Source: Myxococcaceae bacterium (GTDB taxonomy: Bacteria > Myxococcota > Myxococcia > Myxococcales > Myxococcaceae). Taken from it: a stretch of 57,055 bases of DNA. Below, in pieces: positions 38,489-47,465 of the stretch (the first letter of the stretch is position 1; each line of letters begins with the position of its first letter). A model generated the notes under the pieces. That model saw only the letters and a program-made list of their open reading frames with translations. It searched no databases and was not told the DNA's origin. The position numbers and the translations under genes were made by a program. Where the stretch lies: contig JADGRA010000018.1 of assembly GCA_017881265.1 (NCBI GenBank), positions 1 to 57,055 of the forward strand, given 5' to 3'.

Positions 38489-39997
38489 TTACCACGACAC
38501 CGAACACGCGGCCCGGCGCAATATTTCTGGTTGGGGCACGTCTTCCGGATGGCCCAAACGCTGCTGCATCCACACCAGGCGGACGGCGCGCGTGCGCCTC
38601 GGCGGCATGGCGTGGGCGTTCCACTCGGCGCAGCGCCAACTCAGCCAAGCTGCGCGACTCGCCTCCACCGTCGCCCGCTGTTCACTCCGCACTGGCCACG
38701 GCGTCAGCACGTTGGCCACGTAGTGGCGCCAGCGGCGGTTGGCAAAGGTATCCGCCACATTGGCCGGGCGAACAGACCGAACGGGCCCCCCCCCGGCCAA
38801 GACGTCCAACTCGGTGCCATCCTCTAGGCTCGCCACCAGCTCCACCCAACCATCCGTCATCACGAAGTCATTCACCGGGTTGGGCGAAAACAAGGACCAG
38901 TACTGCTGTAGTCCGAGCGCCCGCGCCGCCCACAAGACTGGTCGGGGGACCGGCACCCGTGGCGCCACCACCGACAGGTTGAACAGGAGCATCAGCGTCA
39001 GGCCCACGGCGGCCAGCCCGAAGGCAAGCAGCGGCCTGCCTTTCGGCAGCCGGGCCCCCGCTTCGGGCGCGAACGCTCCCCCCCATGCGCCAACCCCCAG
39101 CCGCCGCACCAGCCCCTCCCAGACGGACGGCGGAAGGAGCGTCAGCCAGGCGGCCAGGGCCACTGCCGGGAACAGTCCCAGGCGGAGCAACATGGAGAGG
39201 AAGACGTGCAAGAGCACAAACCCAGAAACCAGGAGAACCCGCGTCGGGCGCCACGACCCCGAGAGAAAGATGAGGAATGGCGCCAACAGCTCGAACGCCA
39301 GCACGGCGAAGGTGCCGATGTGCAGGAGGGAGGGAAAGGCCCGAAGGGATTGGCCGAGGGCAGTCTCGTAACGTCCCATGGCGAGGGCATTCGAGATTGC
39401 CGAACCAGAAGTCCACCAAGGGGACTCCAGCTTCGCCACCGCGCTCGCCCAGTACAAAGTCAGCAGCTGCAGGACCCAGCCCACCGTCGCCGGCCCGAGC
39501 ACCCGGTCCCCCGAGACGCCCGTCAGAGGGTGCCAGACCCGTCCGCGGAGCCGGTCCACCGACCAGCGAGCCCCCCAGGGCAGCAGGCAACCCCAGACGA
39601 GCAGCACGCGGAGGAGGTCGTCCTGCCCATCGCGCAACAACGGGTTTCGCCCATGCAACGAGATGAGCAGCGCGGCGCTCCCCAGCGTTGCCCAGAACGT
39701 CCGGAACCCCACCAGCATCCCGAACGCAAAGAGGGCGTGAAGGACGAATAACCCGGCTTCGAAGGGCTTCGAGCCCGCGGCGGTGTGGACCGACCACAGG
39801 AAGTCCCATGCCTCGAGGCGAAAGTCCGAGCGCGGCAAGACGCCTGCATCGCTGTAGTGTGCGGTGAGGTCTCCGGCGCGAAGCGCGAGGTCCCACAGCA
39901 GCAGCGCCCCCAGCAGCATCCGGCCAAGGGCCAAGCTCCGCGCGTCGAGCGTGAAGGGGCCTGGGCTTCTGGGCGGACCGAATGCGGGAGAAGGCAT
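38489..39997 (-). CDS. HTTM-domain membrane protein (vitamin K carboxylase-like)
   Basis: A 502-residue polytopic membrane protein. It shows the HTTM pattern: ALGRMLLGALLLWDLALRAGDL, then FWATLGSAALLISLHGRNPLL and a further series of hydrophobic helices. A soluble C-terminal part lies after about residue 330 (LQQYWSLFSPNPVNDFVMTDGWV). HTTM proteins share a fold with vitamin K-dependent gamma-carboxylase. Bacterial members are mostly uncharacterised and no carboxylase activity should be assumed. ATG at 39997 begins a short Pro-rich tail before helix 1. Confidence 0.82.
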   Translation of the reverse strand: MPSPAFGPPRSPGPFTLDARSLALGRMLLGALLLWDLALRAGDLTAHYSDAGVLPRSDFRLEAWDFLWSVHTAAGSKPFEAGLFVLHALFAFGMLVGFRTFWATLGSAALLISLHGRNPLLRDGQDDLLRVLLVWGCLLPWGARWSVDRLRGRVWHPLTGVSGDRVLGPATVGWVLQLLTLYWASAVAKLESPWWTSGSAISNALAMGRYETALGQSLRAFPSLLHIGTFAVLAFELLAPFLIFLSGSWRPTRVLLVSGFVLLHVFLSMLLRLGLFPAVALAAWLTLLPPSVWEGLVRRLGVGAWGGAFAPEAGARLPKGRPLLAFGLAAVGLTLMLLFNLSVVAPRVPVPRPVLWAARALGLQQYWSLFSPNPVNDFVMTDGWVELVASLEDGTELDVLAGGGPVRSVRPANVADTFANRRWRHYVANVLTPWPVRSEQRATVEASRAAWLSWRCAEWNAHAMPPRRTRAVRLVWMQQRLGHPEDVPQPEILRRAACSVSW

Positions 39998-40206
39998 GCA
40001 GGCTCCGCGCGGTAGCCTAGTCGACGGCGGGCTGGACGCTACCTCCGGTCGGTTGGCCGCCTAGACCGTGCCACGAGCCATCGCCAAGGGCCAATGGCAC
40101 TCGGCGGCGGGGGTCGCTAGGCTCGCCCGCGTCGGCGTGGAAGACCACCACCGACAACTTCGGTCTCGCGCTCATGACGCCGCGCGGGGCCCCCACCGAG
40201 GGCGCG

Positions 40207-40563
40207 ATGCGCGAGCTGGACGGCGAGCAGATGATGGTGCGTGTCTTCCTCGGCGAGGACGACCGCTGGCAAGGTCAATTCCTGCACGTCGCGCTCGTCG
40301 AGCGCTTGCGCAAGGAGGGCATCGCCGGAGCCACCGTCTTCCGCGGCGTGTGCGGCTACGGTGCGCGGAGCATCGTCCACAGTACCCACCTGCTCAACCT
40401 TTCGGAGGACCTGCCCCTGGTCGTGGAAGTCGTCGACACGCCGGAGCACATCGAGCGAATGTTGCCCATCATCGACGCGATGGTCACCGAGGGCCTGGTG
40501 ACCGTGGAGAAGGTCCGCGTCATCAAGTACTCCGCTGGGCCGGCCCCGACGCCGCGCACCTGA
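40207..40563 (+). CDS. DUF190 family PII-like protein
   Basis: A 118-residue protein of the DUF190 family, which has a PII-like ferredoxin fold and is often encoded next to the fluoride channel CrcB. Visible core: GEQMMVRVFLGEDDRWQGQ, LRKEGIAGATVFRGVCGYGA, and LSEDLPLVVEVVDTPEHIE with VTEGLVTVEKVRVI. ATG at 40207 is chosen because family members start just before (D/E)GE and GAGGG lies upstream. An in-frame ATG at 40174 would add 11 residues. No crcB is in the window, and the ligand is unknown. Confidence 0.85.
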   Translation: MRELDGEQMMVRVFLGEDDRWQGQFLHVALVERLRKEGIAGATVFRGVCGYGARSIVHSTHLLNLSEDLPLVVEVVDTPEHIERMLPIIDAMVTEGLVTVEKVRVIKYSAGPAPTPRT

Positions 40564-40714
40564 GCCCCGGCGAGCCAGGCGCACAGTCGCTCGCGACCAA
40601 TGCGGGCTTGGCGTGGAGGCGTTCCACCGGAGGCGGCGCCGGTGGACCGCCCACCGGGAGGCTGCCGGCGGGGCTGGGTTCCGGGGCGCGGAAGGCCGTG
40701 GTGAACTCTCCCCT

Positions 40715-41707
40715 ATGCATGTTCTGCTCATCGGTGGCACCAAGTTCGTCGGGCACTTCCTCGCGCTCCGCCTCGTCGCCCAGGGCCACCGGGTGACGGT
40801 GCTCAACCGAGGCGTCACGCCAGACGGCCTCGGTTCAGGCGTCGAGCGACTGCGGGCGGACCGCGGGACGGACGGCTTCGACAGCGCCCTCGCCGGCAGA
40901 CGCTTCGACGCGGTCGTTGACTTCGCCGCCTACCGCCCGGAGGAGGTGGAGCGGGCCCTGCGCGTTCTGCGCCGGAGGGTTGGTCACTACGTCTTCATCA
41001 GCACCGGGCAGGTGTACCTCGTCCGCGAAGCCTGTCCTCGCCCCGCGCGCGAAGCCGACTTCGATGGCAACGTGATGGCACGCCCGGAAGACCCCGAGAC
41101 GCTGGAGGAGTGGAGCTACGGCGTGCTGAAGCGACGCTGTGAAGAGGTGCTTCTCCGCGCCCCCGACTTCCCGTCCACGCGCCTTCGCATCCCGATGGTG
41201 AATGGCGAGCGGGACTACTACCGGCGGCTGGAGAGCTACCTCTGGCGCCTTCTCGATGGGGGGCCCTTGCTCGTCCCGGACGGCGGGCAGGAAGTCTGCC
41301 GCCACGTGTATGGGCTGGATGTGGCGGACGCCCTGGCCTCGATGCTTGGGGACAGCCGGGTCTTCGGGCGGGCGGTCAACCTGGCGCAGTGGGAGGCGCC
41401 ACCGCTCTGGGACCTCCTCGGGCTGCTGTCTGAGGCGCTGGGGGCTCCGGAGCGACGCGTCGCCCTCCCGGCGGAGGCCATCACCCGCGCCGGCCTTCGG
41501 CTGCGGGACGTTTCGCCCTTCAGCACGGGCTGGATGTCCTACCTGGACCCATCGCTTGCCCGGGCGGAGCTTGGCTTTCGCAGCACCGGTCTGCCCGAGG
41601 TGCTTGCCCGGGTGGTCGCCGCCTTTCTCACCGCGCCCCCGGCGTTGCCTCCGCCTGGCTACGAGGCACGGGCGGCCGAACGTGGGCTGGGAAGCGGGAG
41701 AAGCTGA
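40715..41707 (+). CDS. NAD-dependent epimerase/dehydratase family protein
   Basis: A 330-residue extended short-chain dehydrogenase. The N-terminal Rossmann motif is LLIGGTKFVGHFLALRL, with VLNRG at the second strand. The catalytic YxxxK is in WSYGVLKRRCEE. The C-terminal substrate part runs to about residue 310 (VNLAQWEAPPLWDLLGLLSE). The GGTxFxG wording is typical of atypical SDRs that act on nucleotide sugars or RNA-associated NAD enzymes. The substrate cannot be read from the sequence. ATG at 40715 fits the fold start. Confidence 0.88.
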   Translation: MHVLLIGGTKFVGHFLALRLVAQGHRVTVLNRGVTPDGLGSGVERLRADRGTDGFDSALAGRRFDAVVDFAAYRPEEVERALRVLRRRVGHYVFISTGQVYLVREACPRPAREADFDGNVMARPEDPETLEEWSYGVLKRRCEEVLLRAPDFPSTRLRIPMVNGERDYYRRLESYLWRLLDGGPLLVPDGGQEVCRHVYGLDVADALASMLGDSRVFGRAVNLAQWEAPPLWDLLGLLSEALGAPERRVALPAEAITRAGLRLRDVSPFSTGWMSYLDPSLARAELGFRSTGLPEVLARVVAAFLTAPPALPPPGYEARAAERGLGSGRS

Positions 41708-41761
41708 GGTTTCTGGGCCCTCCTCGGGCGCGACTCCGGTACAGTGGAGGGCCAAGCCCCG

Positions 41762-42958
41762 ATGATTCTTCCAGGCCGCGCCGCCCTCCTCCTCGCCCTG
41801 CTCCTGTCGCTCCCGAGCGTTGGAGCGACGCGCATCGTCAACCGGCGCATCGAGCGGAATCAGATTCTTGCCCGAGCCCTCCGGGACGCAGGCCTCGACG
41901 GGCCGGCAGCGGACCGCGCCCTCGCCGCCCTGGAGGGCGTCTTCGACGTCCGCAAGTCGCGGGACGGCGACCAGCTGCGACTCGTTCTGCGAGACGGCGA
42001 GCTGGACTACTTTGACTACCGCCAGGGCGCGGTGGACGAGTGGCAAGTGCGCCGAGAGGGCGACCGCCTGGTCGCCAGCAAGCGCGCCGTCGAGGTGGAG
42101 AAGACGCTCGCCCGCGTGCAACTCGAGGTGGGCAGCTCGCTTTACGAGGCGGCCCTGGCCGCAGGCGAGGACCCGACGCTGGCGCTGGCCCTGGCCGACG
42201 TCTTTGCATGGGACATCGACTTCTACCTCGACGTTCGCAGAGGAGACCGCGTCGGTTGCCTGGTCGAGAAGTACGTCTCCAAGGGACGGCTCTTGCACTA
42301 CGGCGAGGTTCTGGCTGCCGACTACCAGGGCGAGACCGTCGGTCACCGGCGGGTCTTCCGCTACCAGCTCCCGGACGGTGATTGGAGCTATTTCCAGGAG
42401 GACGGGACCTCGACCCGCAAGGCCTTCCTCAAGAGCCCGTTGAAGTTCGCGCACGTAACGTCCGGGTTTGGCAACCGCTTTCACCCGGTGCTGCAGTACC
42501 TCGCCGCCCATCAAGGGGTGGACTATGCGGCGGCGGTGGGAACGCCCGTGTGGGCCGTGGCGGACGGCGTGGTGACGGTCGCGGGTGATACCAGCGCTGG
42601 GGGAAACACGTTGTGCCTGCGCCACCACAACGGGCTCGAGACTTGCTACCTGCACCTGTCCTCGTTCGGCGCCGGTGTCCGTGTCGGCGTACACGTCACC
42701 CAGAAGCAAGTCATCGCCCTGTCCGGCAACACGGGTCGCACCACGGGACCTCACCTGCACTACGCGCTGAAGCGGGGGGGCGTCTTCGTCAATCCGCTGA
42801 ATCAGAAGTTTCCCCGCGCTGAGCCGGTACCGCCGAAGCAGCTCGCCGACTTCCGGGAGAAGCTCCGGCCAATGGCCGCGCAGCTGGACGCCGCGTCTGT
42901 AGCGACCCGGGCCCGGGCCCGGCCCCTCGTCCCGCCGGCCGTGCTCAGTCTTCCCTGA
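41762..42958 (+). CDS. MepM-like M23 peptidoglycan endopeptidase
   Basis: A 398-residue exported M23 metallopeptidase. It has a signal peptide (ILPGRAALLLALLLSLPSVGA), an OapA/LysM-like middle part (SSLYEAALAAGEDPTLALAL, about 120-160) and the M23 core. The core shows SGFGNRFHPV and HQGVDYAAAVGTPVWAV (His and Asp zinc ligands), then TGPHLHYALKRGG (HxH). Enzymes of this type cut peptide cross-links to allow wall expansion. ATG at 41762 gives the better signal; GTG at 41744 would add six residues. It stands 54 bases after the epimerase gene. Confidence 0.9.
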   Translation: MILPGRAALLLALLLSLPSVGATRIVNRRIERNQILARALRDAGLDGPAADRALAALEGVFDVRKSRDGDQLRLVLRDGELDYFDYRQGAVDEWQVRREGDRLVASKRAVEVEKTLARVQLEVGSSLYEAALAAGEDPTLALALADVFAWDIDFYLDVRRGDRVGCLVEKYVSKGRLLHYGEVLAADYQGETVGHRRVFRYQLPDGDWSYFQEDGTSTRKAFLKSPLKFAHVTSGFGNRFHPVLQYLAAHQGVDYAAAVGTPVWAVADGVVTVAGDTSAGGNTLCLRHHNGLETCYLHLSSFGAGVRVGVHVTQKQVIALSGNTGRTTGPHLHYALKRGGVFVNPLNQKFPRAEPVPPKQLADFREKLRPMAAQLDAASVATRARARPLVPPAVLSLP

Positions 42959-43030
42959 GGGACGCCCCCCACGGGGTGCCGCCGGCAACCGTCGCGCAGA
43001 GGCGACCGGCCCGCTACAGTCGCCTGCGCG

Positions 43031-45535
43031 ATGGCACAGGTCACCCCTCTTCCAACGTCAGTAGGCGTCGCAGGTAGCGCCATCCCGGAGGCGCCCCGCC
43101 TCAAGAACGACCCGCTCCATCTGCAACGGAGCTTCCTGGCGCACGTCAGTTACACGCGGGCCAAGGGGTGGAAGAGCGCGACAGCACTGGACCGCTTCAT
43201 GGCCATTGCCATGGCAGTCCGCGACCGACTCACCGAACGGTGGGTCGCAACCCAACGCACCTACCACGAGCAGGACGTCAAGCGCGTCTGCTACCTCAGT
43301 GCCGAGTACCTGCTGGGCCGCGCGCTAGGGAACAACCTCATGGCCCTCGGGCTGATGGATGCAGCCCGGAAGGCGCTCGCCGAGCTAGGCGTGTCGCTGG
43401 AGGACCTGCTCGAGGTCGAACCCGACGCTGGCCTCGGAAACGGTGGTTTGGGCCGGCTGGCCGCCTGCTTCCTCGACTCGATGGCGACGCTCGGTTACCC
43501 GGGCTTGGGGTACGGCATCCGCTACGAGTTCGGCATCTTTACCCAGGACATAATCAGCGGGCACCAGGTGGAACGGGCCGACGAGTGGCTCAAGTTCGGC
43601 AACCCCTGGGAAATCGTCCGACCCGAATTGAGCGTGCCCGTGCGCCTCTACGGGCGGGTCGAGCACGGGACACGCCCGGACGGCTCCCCGGTGGCCCGGT
43701 GGGTGGACGGCAAGACCGTGCTTGGGATTCCTTACGACACGCCCGTCGCCGGCTACGGCACCAACACAGTGAACACGCTCAGACTGTGGCAGGCGCGTGC
43801 TTCGGGCGAGTTCGACTTCCGCCTTTTCAATGCCGGCGACTACGAGCGCAGCGTGGTCGAGAAGAACGACTCGGAGACCATCTCCAAGGTCCTCTACCCC
43901 AACGACAACTTTCAGGCCGGCAAGGAACTCCGTCTCAAACAGGAGTATTTTTTCGTCGCCTGCGCCTTGGCGGACATCCTCCGCCGCTTCCTCAAGAAGC
44001 CGCGAGACCTGCGCGACTTGCCTCGCTTCGTTGCCATTCAACTCAACGACACGCACCCAGCCGTCGCTGTCCCGGAATTGCTACGCCTGCTAGTGGACGA
44101 ACAGGGCCTGCCGCCAGAGACCGCTTGGGACATCACCGTGAAGGTGATGGGCTACACCAACCACACGCTACTGGCCGAGGCGCTCGAGGTCTGGCCGGTG
44201 AGCCTGTTCGAGCGGCTTCTGCCTCGACATCTCGAAATCATCTACGAAATCAACCAGCGCTTCTTGCGGACCGTCCAAATCAAGTACCCCTTCGACGTCG
44301 CCCGGCAACAGCGAATGTCGTTCTTCGAGGAGGGGCCGGACAAGAAGGTCCGGATGGCCAACCTGGCGGTCGTGGGCAGCCACAGCGTCAACGGCGTGGC
44401 CGCTCTGCACACCGAGCTGCTGAAGCGCAACGTGATGCCGGACTTCGCGGAGATGTACCCGGGCAAGTTCAACAACAAGACGAACGGCGTCACGCCGCGA
44501 CGGTGGCTTCTCCTCTGCAACCCGGCACTCGCCGAGCTCGTCACCAGCCGCATTGGACCGGGCTGGGTCACGGACCTCGACCAGCTGAGAGCTCTGGAAC
44601 CCCTGGCGACCGACCGTGACTTCGCCGAACAGTTCCGTCGCGTGAAGCTGCAGAACAAGAAGCGCCTGGCAGCGCACGTCCACGAAGAGACAGGCCTCCA
44701 GCTGGACACGTCGGCCATCTTCGACGTTCAGGTGAAACGGCTTCACGAGTACAAGCGCCAGCTCCTCAACGCTCTGCACGTCGTCTGGCTGTGGATGCGG
44801 GTTCGGGAGAGCGCCACGGCGGTCGTCCATCCGCAAGCCTTCTTGTTCGGAGCCAAGGCGGCACCGGGGTACCAGCTGGCGAAGTCCACCATTCGACTCA
44901 TCAACGGCATCGGTGAAGTGGTCAATGCGGACGCCGGTCGTACGGGCATCCAAGTGGTCTTTCTTCCCAACTACCGGGTCTCCCTGGCCGAGCGCATCAT
45001 TCCGGCGGCGGATGTGTCGGAGCAAATCTCGACTGCCGGCAAAGAGGCCTCTGGGACGGGCAACATGAAGTTTGCGTTGAATGGCGCCCTGACACTCGGA
45101 ACGCTGGACGGGGCGAACATCGAGATTCGGGAGGCAGTTGGGCCGGAGAACTTCTTTCTCTTCGGGCTCACTGCCGACCAAGTCGAGGCGACCGTGGCGA
45201 ACGGCTACCGCCCGCGGGAGGTTGTCAGGCAGGACGCTGAGCTCAAGGCCGTGCTGGACCTGGTGGCATCTGGCTTCTTTTCGCCGGAGGACCCAAGCGC
45301 CTTCCGGCCGCTCGTCGATGCGTTGCTCGACGAGGACCGGTTCCTGGTGCTGGCCGACTTCCGCGCCTACGTCGAGGCCCACAGCCGCGTCGTCCATGCG
45401 TATTCGAAGATCGAGGATTGGACCCGGATGGCGATTCTCAACATGGCGCGGGTCGGCCGCTTCTCGTCCGACCGCACCATTCGCGAGTACGCGCGCGACA
45501 TCTGGGGCATCCAGCCAGTCGACATCCAACTCTGA
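43031..45535 (+). CDS. glgP: Glycogen/starch phosphorylase
   Basis: This enzyme releases glucose-1-phosphate from alpha-1,4-glucans. The 834-residue protein has normal family length. It shows LSAEYLLGRALGNNL, DAGLGNGGLGRLAACFLDSMA, YGIRYEFGIF and LNDTHPAVAVPELLRLL. Near the C-terminus lies the PLP site EASGTGNMKFALNGALTLGT, with the PLP-binding lysine at about residue 680. No other glycogen genes are in the window, so it appears as a single unit. In myxobacteria glycogen turnover accompanies development. Confidence 0.96.
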   Translation: MAQVTPLPTSVGVAGSAIPEAPRLKNDPLHLQRSFLAHVSYTRAKGWKSATALDRFMAIAMAVRDRLTERWVATQRTYHEQDVKRVCYLSAEYLLGRALGNNLMALGLMDAARKALAELGVSLEDLLEVEPDAGLGNGGLGRLAACFLDSMATLGYPGLGYGIRYEFGIFTQDIISGHQVERADEWLKFGNPWEIVRPELSVPVRLYGRVEHGTRPDGSPVARWVDGKTVLGIPYDTPVAGYGTNTVNTLRLWQARASGEFDFRLFNAGDYERSVVEKNDSETISKVLYPNDNFQAGKELRLKQEYFFVACALADILRRFLKKPRDLRDLPRFVAIQLNDTHPAVAVPELLRLLVDEQGLPPETAWDITVKVMGYTNHTLLAEALEVWPVSLFERLLPRHLEIIYEINQRFLRTVQIKYPFDVARQQRMSFFEEGPDKKVRMANLAVVGSHSVNGVAALHTELLKRNVMPDFAEMYPGKFNNKTNGVTPRRWLLLCNPALAELVTSRIGPGWVTDLDQLRALEPLATDRDFAEQFRRVKLQNKKRLAAHVHEETGLQLDTSAIFDVQVKRLHEYKRQLLNALHVVWLWMRVRESATAVVHPQAFLFGAKAAPGYQLAKSTIRLINGIGEVVNADAGRTGIQVVFLPNYRVSLAERIIPAADVSEQISTAGKEASGTGNMKFALNGALTLGTLDGANIEIREAVGPENFFLFGLTADQVEATVANGYRPREVVRQDAELKAVLDLVASGFFSPEDPSAFRPLVDALLDEDRFLVLADFRAYVEAHSRVVHAYSKIEDWTRMAILNMARVGRFSSDRTIREYARDIWGIQPVDIQL

Positions 45536-46034
45536 CGTCCTGGGAAGGCTTCCGACCGGCTTGGGCATTGCCCTGCCCCCCATGGCCCGGCGCTGGCCCA
45601 CCCAACCGCCGGGAAAGCGGTTCAGCGGAACAGCTGCGCGGCCTTGTACAGCGTCTGGACAGGAAGGCCGAGCCCCAGCAAAGCGCCGCGACCATGCCGG
45701 ACCTTCGGGGCCCATCGGCCTGCATCCAGGTGCCAAAGAGCGCCGCGGAAAGACCCAGCATCGCGCAGGGGGCAGCAGCGGACCCCGCCGTATAACGCCG
45801 TCTGCCGTTTGCGCCGCCCAAAAGAAACGCCCGGGCAGGCGCGGCGGGCCAGCGCCCGAGGCGGAACTTCTGCGGCCGCGCCCCTCGCCCAAGCTCGCTG
45901 GGTCCCTGGCAGAGTTGAGCGGCACGTGTCTCTGCTTCCGTTTCTGCCCCACTTCATAGTTGGCTCCAGGAAGGCTCGGGGGCACTTCCGTCGACCGGAG
46001 GGCACCCAAGGGGTCTGGCGCGGAGAGAGTTCCA
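45536..46034 (+). other. Intergenic region without a confident gene
   Basis: About 500 bases lie between glgP and the dehalogenase gene. Frames exist on both strands but their translations are Arg/Pro-rich and look random. I find no tRNA-like cloverleaf, terminator with T-run or repeat. The minus strand holds one weak candidate for a broken small membrane protein gene (45622-45761, listed separately). GAGAGAG just before 46035 is the ribosome site for the next gene. Confidence 0.5.
45622..45761 (-). pseudogene. Possible frameshifted small membrane protein
   Basis: On the minus strand an ATG at 45761 reads MLGLSAALFGTWMQADGPRR then SGMVAALCWG. At the GGGG run the adjacent frame continues LGLPVQTLYKAAQLFR and a stop at 45622. 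Adding one base to the G run would give a single 46-residue protein with two short hydrophobic parts. It could be a decayed gene, a base-calling error or chance. Confidence 0.2.
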
Positions 46035-46709
46035 ATGGCTTTCATCGGCTTTGACGTCTACGGCACGCTCGTCGACCCGCTCGGCATGGAAGGCCCTCTC
46101 CGGGCCCATGTCGGCGAGCTGGCGTTGCGCTTCGCCACGACCTGGCGCCAGCACCAGCTGGACTCGTGCTTTCGGCGCGCGCTGATGCGCAGGTACGCCA
46201 ACTTCGACGTCGTCACCCGCGACGCCCTGCATTTCACCGCGCGGATGCTGGGCGTGACGCTGTCGGGTGCCGCCGAGGACGAGCTGCTGAGCGCGTACCT
46301 CGAGCTGCCAGCCTTCCCGGACGCACGGGCGGGGCTCGTCGCCCTCGAGGCCGACGGGCACGCCCTGGTGGCCTTCTCAAACGGCGTCGAGGCGTCACTG
46401 CGAAAGTTGCTTTCACAGGCGAGGCTTCTGCCGCCCCTCGCGGGGGTGGTGAGTGTGGACGACGTCCGCAGCTACAAGCCGGACCCGGCCGTATACCTGC
46501 ACCTGCTGACCCGTGGCGGTGCGCCCGCCGACGACACCTGGCTGGTCTCGGCCAACGCCTGGGACGTCCTGGGAGCCAAGTCGGCGGGCCTGCGAGCGGC
46601 CTGGGTTCGCCGCCAGAGCCAGACCCCCTGGGAAGGCTGGGGCATCGCTGAGCCGGACCTCGTCGTTGCCTCGCTCGGTGAACTCATCAGCCGAATTCCC
46701 GGGTCTTGA
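46035..46709 (+). CDS. HAD-superfamily hydrolase, haloacid dehalogenase type II
   Basis: A 224-residue HAD hydrolase. It has motif 1 FDVYGTLVDP (nucleophile Asp at about residue 7, with the type II aromatic YGT instead of DGT), motif 2 FSNGVE, motif 3 Lys in SYKPDPAVY and motif 4 SANAWDVLGAKSAG. The asparagine in SANAWD and the VYGT wording are typical of L-2-haloacid dehalogenases. Physiological substrate and activity are not known. It precedes the aib operator by about 60 bases and is transcribed toward it. Confidence 0.88.
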   Translation: MAFIGFDVYGTLVDPLGMEGPLRAHVGELALRFATTWRQHQLDSCFRRALMRRYANFDVVTRDALHFTARMLGVTLSGAAEDELLSAYLELPAFPDARAGLVALEADGHALVAFSNGVEASLRKLLSQARLLPPLAGVVSVDDVRSYKPDPAVYLHLLTRGGAPADDTWLVSANAWDVLGAKSAGLRAAWVRRQSQTPWEGWGIAEPDLVVASLGELISRIPGS

Positions 46710-46771
46710 CCTCACGCAAGGCGCGGCCCGACCCGGACTTCTACCCCGGCTGGAACTGCACCCGTGCCAGC

Positions 46772-46813
46772 CCTACCGACCGGTAGGTCGTTGCATACCT
46801 ACCGGTCGGTAGG
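46772..46813 (+). promoter_or_regulatory. Paired palindromic operator before aibR
   Basis: Two 16-base boxes, CCTACCGACCGGTAGG (46772-46787) and CCTACCGGTCGGTAGG (46798-46813), are exact inverted copies of each other with a 10-base spacer. Each box is itself nearly palindromic. The pair ends 46 bases before the aibR ATG. A TTGCAT in the spacer could serve as a -35 element, with a poor -10 match near GGTTAA. The likely reading is autoregulation by AibR, with one dimer on each box; that assignment is inference. Confidence 0.75.
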
Positions 46814-46859
46814 TTAAGCCATTCGTGCCTCGAGGTCCGGTCCTGAGGTCCCCGCCGAG

Positions 46860-47465
46860 ATGAGCACGCGCACCGCCGACGAAGCGAAGCAGCGTCACCG
46901 CGAAATCCTCGAGACCGCTGCGCGGCTCATCTGCGCCCGTGGCTACGAGGCCACCTCCATCCAGGACATTGCGGATGCCTGTGGTCTGACCAAGGCCGGC
47001 CTCTACCATCACATCGAGAGCAAGGAGCACCTGCTGCTCGAAATCATGAACTACGGAATGGATGTCTTCGAGGAGCAGGTGCTCAGCCAGGTGGAGTCCA
47101 TCGCTGACCCTGTGGAGCGTCTGCGGGCCTGCATGGAGAAGAACATCCTTCTCGTCACGCGCGGCTGGAGCAAGGAAGTCACCATCATCCTGCACGAGCA
47201 CGCCACCCTCCAGGGCCGCGCCCGGAACCAAATCGACGCCCGGAAGAAGAAGTACGTGCGCTTTCTGGAGAAGACCATCACTGAGGCGACGAAGGCTGGC
47301 AAGGCCCGAGCGGTGAATCCCACCGTCGCTGCCTTCGCTTTTCTCGGCATGGTGCTGTGGATTTACAAGTGGTACCGCAAGGACGGCGCCATCGCCGACA
47401 CCGCCATCGCCCGCGGCATGGTGGACCTCTTTCTGCACGGACTGGTGCCGGTGGAGGCGCGATGA
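46860..47465 (+). CDS. aibR: TetR-family regulator AibR of the isovaleryl-CoA operon
   Basis: A 201-residue TetR/AcrR-type repressor. Its helix-turn-helix occupies about 12-60 (RHREILETAARLICARGYEA, TSIQDIADACGLTKAGLYHHIESKEHLL), followed by a helical ligand domain. In M. xanthus AibR represses aib genes and responds to isovaleryl-CoA. Identity here rests on family and on the four following genes in the same order. The ATG follows a paired palindrome. Its end overlaps aibA by four bases (ATGA), so repressor and enzymes are made from one message. Confidence 0.9.
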   Translation: MSTRTADEAKQRHREILETAARLICARGYEATSIQDIADACGLTKAGLYHHIESKEHLLLEIMNYGMDVFEEQVLSQVESIADPVERLRACMEKNILLVTRGWSKEVTIILHEHATLQGRARNQIDARKKKYVRFLEKTITEATKAGKARAVNPTVAAFAFLGMVLWIYKWYRKDGAIADTAIARGMVDLFLHGLVPVEAR

